From Coriaria nepalensis (Eukaryota > Streptophyta > Magnoliopsida > Cucurbitales > Coriariaceae): a stretch of DNA of 64,000 nt. How positions within the stretch are numbered: the stretch's first letter is position 1; each line of letters begins with the position of its first letter. This document shows, piece after piece, positions 60,891 to 64,000 of this stretch. The translations under genes were made by a program, and so were the position numbers. The stretch is taken from the NCBI GenBank assembly GCA_027186245.1, contig CP114482.1, positions 34,987,209-35,051,208 of the forward strand, given 5' to 3'. The notes under the pieces were generated by a model. That model worked only from the letters and a program-made list of their open reading frames with translations. It was not told the origin of the DNA and searched no databases.

Positions 60891-60899
60891 ATCCTGAAA

Positions 60900-64000
<3,101 letters not shown>

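Overview
The window is plant nuclear DNA, most likely from a core eudicot. It is AT-rich, genes are 2-5 kb apart or more, introns are short and AT-rich, microsatellites and homopolymer runs are frequent, and every recognisable protein belongs to a land-plant family (RGF-receptor-clade LRR kinase, raffinose synthase, TAR auxin-biosynthesis aminotransferase, oleosin, LOB-domain factor, HDA6-type deacetylase, R2R3-MYB). The species cannot be named from the sequence. Exon models were built by hand from splice consensus plus reading-frame phase; each multi-exon model closes in frame.

Layout. 0-2.6 kb: a repeat unit with ~430-bp direct repeats, a recurring palindrome and exon-like modules. 3.6-7.4 kb (-): LRR-XI receptor kinase, two exons. 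8.6-8.9 kb: decayed RNase H-like relic. 10.5-10.8 kb (+): unassigned basic ORF behind two E2F-type sites. 11.4-14.1 kb (-): eight-exon short-chain dehydrogenase (TIC32/retinol-dehydrogenase-like) with a GC-AG intron. 16.2-17.0 kb: long foldback element. 18.4-19.3 kb (-): internally deleted Ty1/copia element. 22.3-25.3 kb (+): raffinose synthase, four exons. 27.8-32.1 kb (+): TAR2-like aminotransferase, five exons. 33.1-33.8 kb (-): seed oleosin. 35.0-36.3 kb (-): second copia relic. 37.7-38.6 kb: second copy of the foldback family. 41.8-43.5 kb (-): LOB with a 5'UTR intron. 45.7-48.7 kb (-): HDA6-like histone deacetylase, six exons. 56.0-57.3 kb (+): R2R3-MYB, three exons. 58.9-59.7 kb: hAT-like MITE. 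60.9-64.0 kb (-): a decayed DEAD-box RNA helicase that runs to or past the window edge.

The genes are independent eukaryotic transcription units, not an operon. Thematically they cover peptide perception (RLK), auxin synthesis (TAR2), organ boundary identity (LOB), chromatin silencing (HDA6), wall/development regulation (MYB) and seed or stress storage (raffinose synthase, oleosin). I found no convincing new multi-gene system. The most noteworthy items are the helicase that has lost motifs I, Ia, II and VI together with several frame lesions, the two-copy foldback family, the deletion-derivative copia element, the 87-nt stop-free in-frame intron in the TAR2-like gene, the GC-AG intron in the dehydrogenase, and the odd modular repeat at the left edge.
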